DNA of 64,000 nucleotides from Bacteroidota bacterium (GTDB taxonomy: Bacteria; Bacteroidota; Bacteroidia; AKYH767-A; JAHEYN01), in assembly GCA_023251555.1 (NCBI GenBank), contig JAHEYN010000004.1:1-64000 (forward strand), read 5' to 3'. A model generated the notes under the pieces. That model was not told the origin of the DNA. It did no database searches and saw only the letters and a program-made list of their open reading frames with translations. Every line of letters begins with the position of its first letter. Positions within the stretch are counted from its first letter, which is position 1. This document shows positions 62,904 through 64,000 of this stretch, piece by piece. A program made the translations under genes and the position numbers.

Positions 62904-64000
62904 TCATTGTTTCACAAACTTCGCTTGTGTATCGCCTGCCTGTAAGAAGTACATTCCGCGAGGCAGGTGAGCGATACTCAGCGTGTAGCAGTTTGCCTGT
63001 CTGTTTGCCTGCACTTCTCCTTTCATCACCACATTGCCAAACACATCGGTTATCATAATCGTTTCCGTCCCTGCCGTCAGCTTACAGAAAAGATTGTCAT
63101 TTGCAGGATTCGGAAAAACAGCAAGCATTTGTTTCGTTTCGTTTGCAATGGCGATGGTGTTGGAGTAAGTGAAACTGCCGTCAAAGTTCACTTGTTTGAG
63201 ACGGTAATAACATACTCCTTTATCCCCTCTCGAGAGGGGATATTTATCAATAAATTCATACTGCATTACCGTATTACTATTTACAGCACCCTTAACCGTT
63301 CCGATGGAGAGCCACTCCTCCTCCCCTTTGGGGTTGATAGAGGTAGGGCTTGTTCTTTCTATGTCAAAATAATTATTATTACTCTCACTTGCTGTTATCC
63401 ATTCTAATACATTTTTACCTCCTTCATTATATCCGGTAAAAGAAAGTAATTCTATAGGTAAAACACTACACTGATTTCTGAATGTTGAAACCGTGGTCGA
63501 AGAATAATTTGCTAACGCAAAATCAGGCATATTATCTCCATCCAAATCACCTATTGCAACGCCCCTGGGTTGAGTTCCGGTTATAAAATCGACTTTGGCA
63601 GCAAATGAAATGGTGCCACTTACACTGGTGTTGTTGAATGTTGAGACCGTTGCAGAACCATAATTCGTTACAACAAGATCGGGTTTTCCGTTTCCATCCA
63701 AGTCGCCTATTGCAACGGAATGAGGCTGAGTTCCTGTTGCAAAATCTACTTTGGCGGCAAAAGAAATAGTTCCACTGACGCTGGTGTTTCTGAATGTTGA
63801 AACAGTGTTGGATGTCCAATTCGTTACAGCGAGGTCGGGTTTCCCGTTTCCATCCAAATCGCCTACTGCAAGACCGGAAGGATTCATCCCTGTTGTAAGA
63901 TCCACTTTGGCAGCAAATGAAATGGTCCCGACAATACTGGTGTTTCTGAATATTGAAACGGTGTTAGAACCAAAATTCTCTGCCGCGATGTCCGGTTTTC
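62904..64000 (-). CDS. T9SS-secreted FG-GAP/VCBS repeat protein, 3' part (cut by right edge)
   Basis: The frame stays open past the track's GTG at 63905 to the window edge, so the N-terminus and signal peptide are missing. About 365 residues are visible. Three complete 52-residue repeats and part of another carry the calcium-binding-like core GDLDGNGKPDLAVTN and a strand NTSVSGTISFAAKVDF, as in FG-GAP/VCBS beta-propellers. Then comes the common Bacteroidota module LPIELLSFTGYNEGG...WITASESNNNYFDIER. A type A sorting domain ends the protein (VFPNPANDNLFC, ITDVFGNVVMKGEV, GMYFLQAG, KFVKQ). Secretion and surface attachment are expected; the ligand is unknown. Confidence 0.88.
   Translation of the reverse strand, partial: KPDIAAENFGSNTVSIFRNTSIVGTISFAAKVDLTTGMNPSGLAVGDLDGNGKPDLAVTNWTSNTVSTFRNTSVSGTISFAAKVDFATGTQPHSVAIGDLDGNGKPDLVVTNYGSATVSTFNNTSVSGTISFAAKVDFITGTQPRGVAIGDLDGDNMPDFALANYSSTTVSTFRNQCSVLPIELLSFTGYNEGGKNVLEWITASESNNNYFDIERTSPTSINPKGEEEWLSIGTVKGAVNSNTVMQYEFIDKYPLSRGDKGVCYYRLKQVNFDGSFTYSNTIAIANETKQMLAVFPNPANDNLFCKLTAGTETIMITDVFGNVVMKGEVQANRQANCYTLSIAHLPRGMYFLQAGDTQAKFVKQ
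63537..64000. repeat. 156-bp tandem DNA repeats
   Basis: Near-identical units of exactly 156 bp; the marker TCCATCCA recurs at 63537, 63693 and 63849. They encode the 52-residue repeats of the T9SS protein and continue beyond the window. Confidence 0.85.

Noticed and set aside
63537-64000. CRISPR-like array
   Set aside because: The repeat is 156 bp, contiguous and in frame with a coding sequence; no unique spacers.

Overview
The window is a gene-dense chromosomal segment of a member of the Bacteroidota. The evidence is: three secreted proteins with C-terminal type IX secretion (T9SS) sorting domains; promoters of the Bacteroidota type (TTTG or TTG about 19-21 nt before TAnnTTTG) upstream of many genes; families typical of the phylum (DUF4199, DUF3822, DUF4783, FemAB-like GNAT proteins, a signal-peptide TPR protein of about 1000 residues paired with an outer-membrane barrel); and a eukaryote-like NADP isocitrate dehydrogenase. 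I found no tRNA, rRNA, CRISPR array, insertion sequence or phage gene, and no gene-free stretch over 300 bases. The genus cannot be fixed from the sequence alone; an environmental Bacteroidota lineage of moderate GC is likely.

Layout. 0-15 kb is mostly housekeeping: the 3' part of alaS, heme A synthase, NADP glutamate dehydrogenase, phosphatidylserine decarboxylase, a HAD nucleotidase, an SDR reductase, a FemAB-like protein, isocitrate dehydrogenase, an M16 protease and dnaX. 15-19.6 kb is a compact minus-strand glycosylation operon (sugar-nucleotide epimerase, methyltransferase, polyprenyl-phosphate-sugar synthase-like GT2, and a GT-C membrane glycosyltransferase with a TPR tail). 19.8-25.4 kb holds a barrel protein, recX, an MFS exporter and two tandem T9SS propeller-like proteins. 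25.5-30.1 kb is a phenylacetate degradation operon, paaABCD-paaG-paaH, with no paaE. 30.1-32.4 kb is MerR-DUF3822-rsmD-coaD.

32.4-37.1 kb is the TPR/barrel pair, followed by ftsE. 38-42.4 kb is a minus-strand operon DUF4783-nadC-YihY-GT-GT, divergent from rlmH. 43-55 kb is a surface-polysaccharide locus in two converging arms. The plus arm has an epimerase, a methyltransferase, a GT and a polytopic membrane protein. The minus arm runs from a GT4, through a 576-residue protein joining a degenerate methyltransferase to a periplasmic transglutaminase-like domain, a FemAB-like protein, a methyltransferase, a UronateEpimerase-like SDR and a second GT, to an acyltransferase. A run of ten G lies between the divergent promoters at 55.1-55.25 kb. 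A barrel protein with kdtA (lipid A Kdo transfer) follows, then a minus-strand operon MMPL transporter-thiolase-acyl-CoA dehydrogenase. The right edge cuts a T9SS protein built from 52-residue FG-GAP/VCBS-type repeats.

Many ORF-track starts were moved inward because the longer start lies inside a predicted -7 box, overlaps the upstream gene, or precedes a signal peptide or Rossmann start that fits better. The most unusual element is the double-degenerate fusion protein at 52315-54045. Also worth attention are the G10 tract beside it, the GT-C/TPR operon, and the coupling of an RND-type exporter to beta-oxidation genes.
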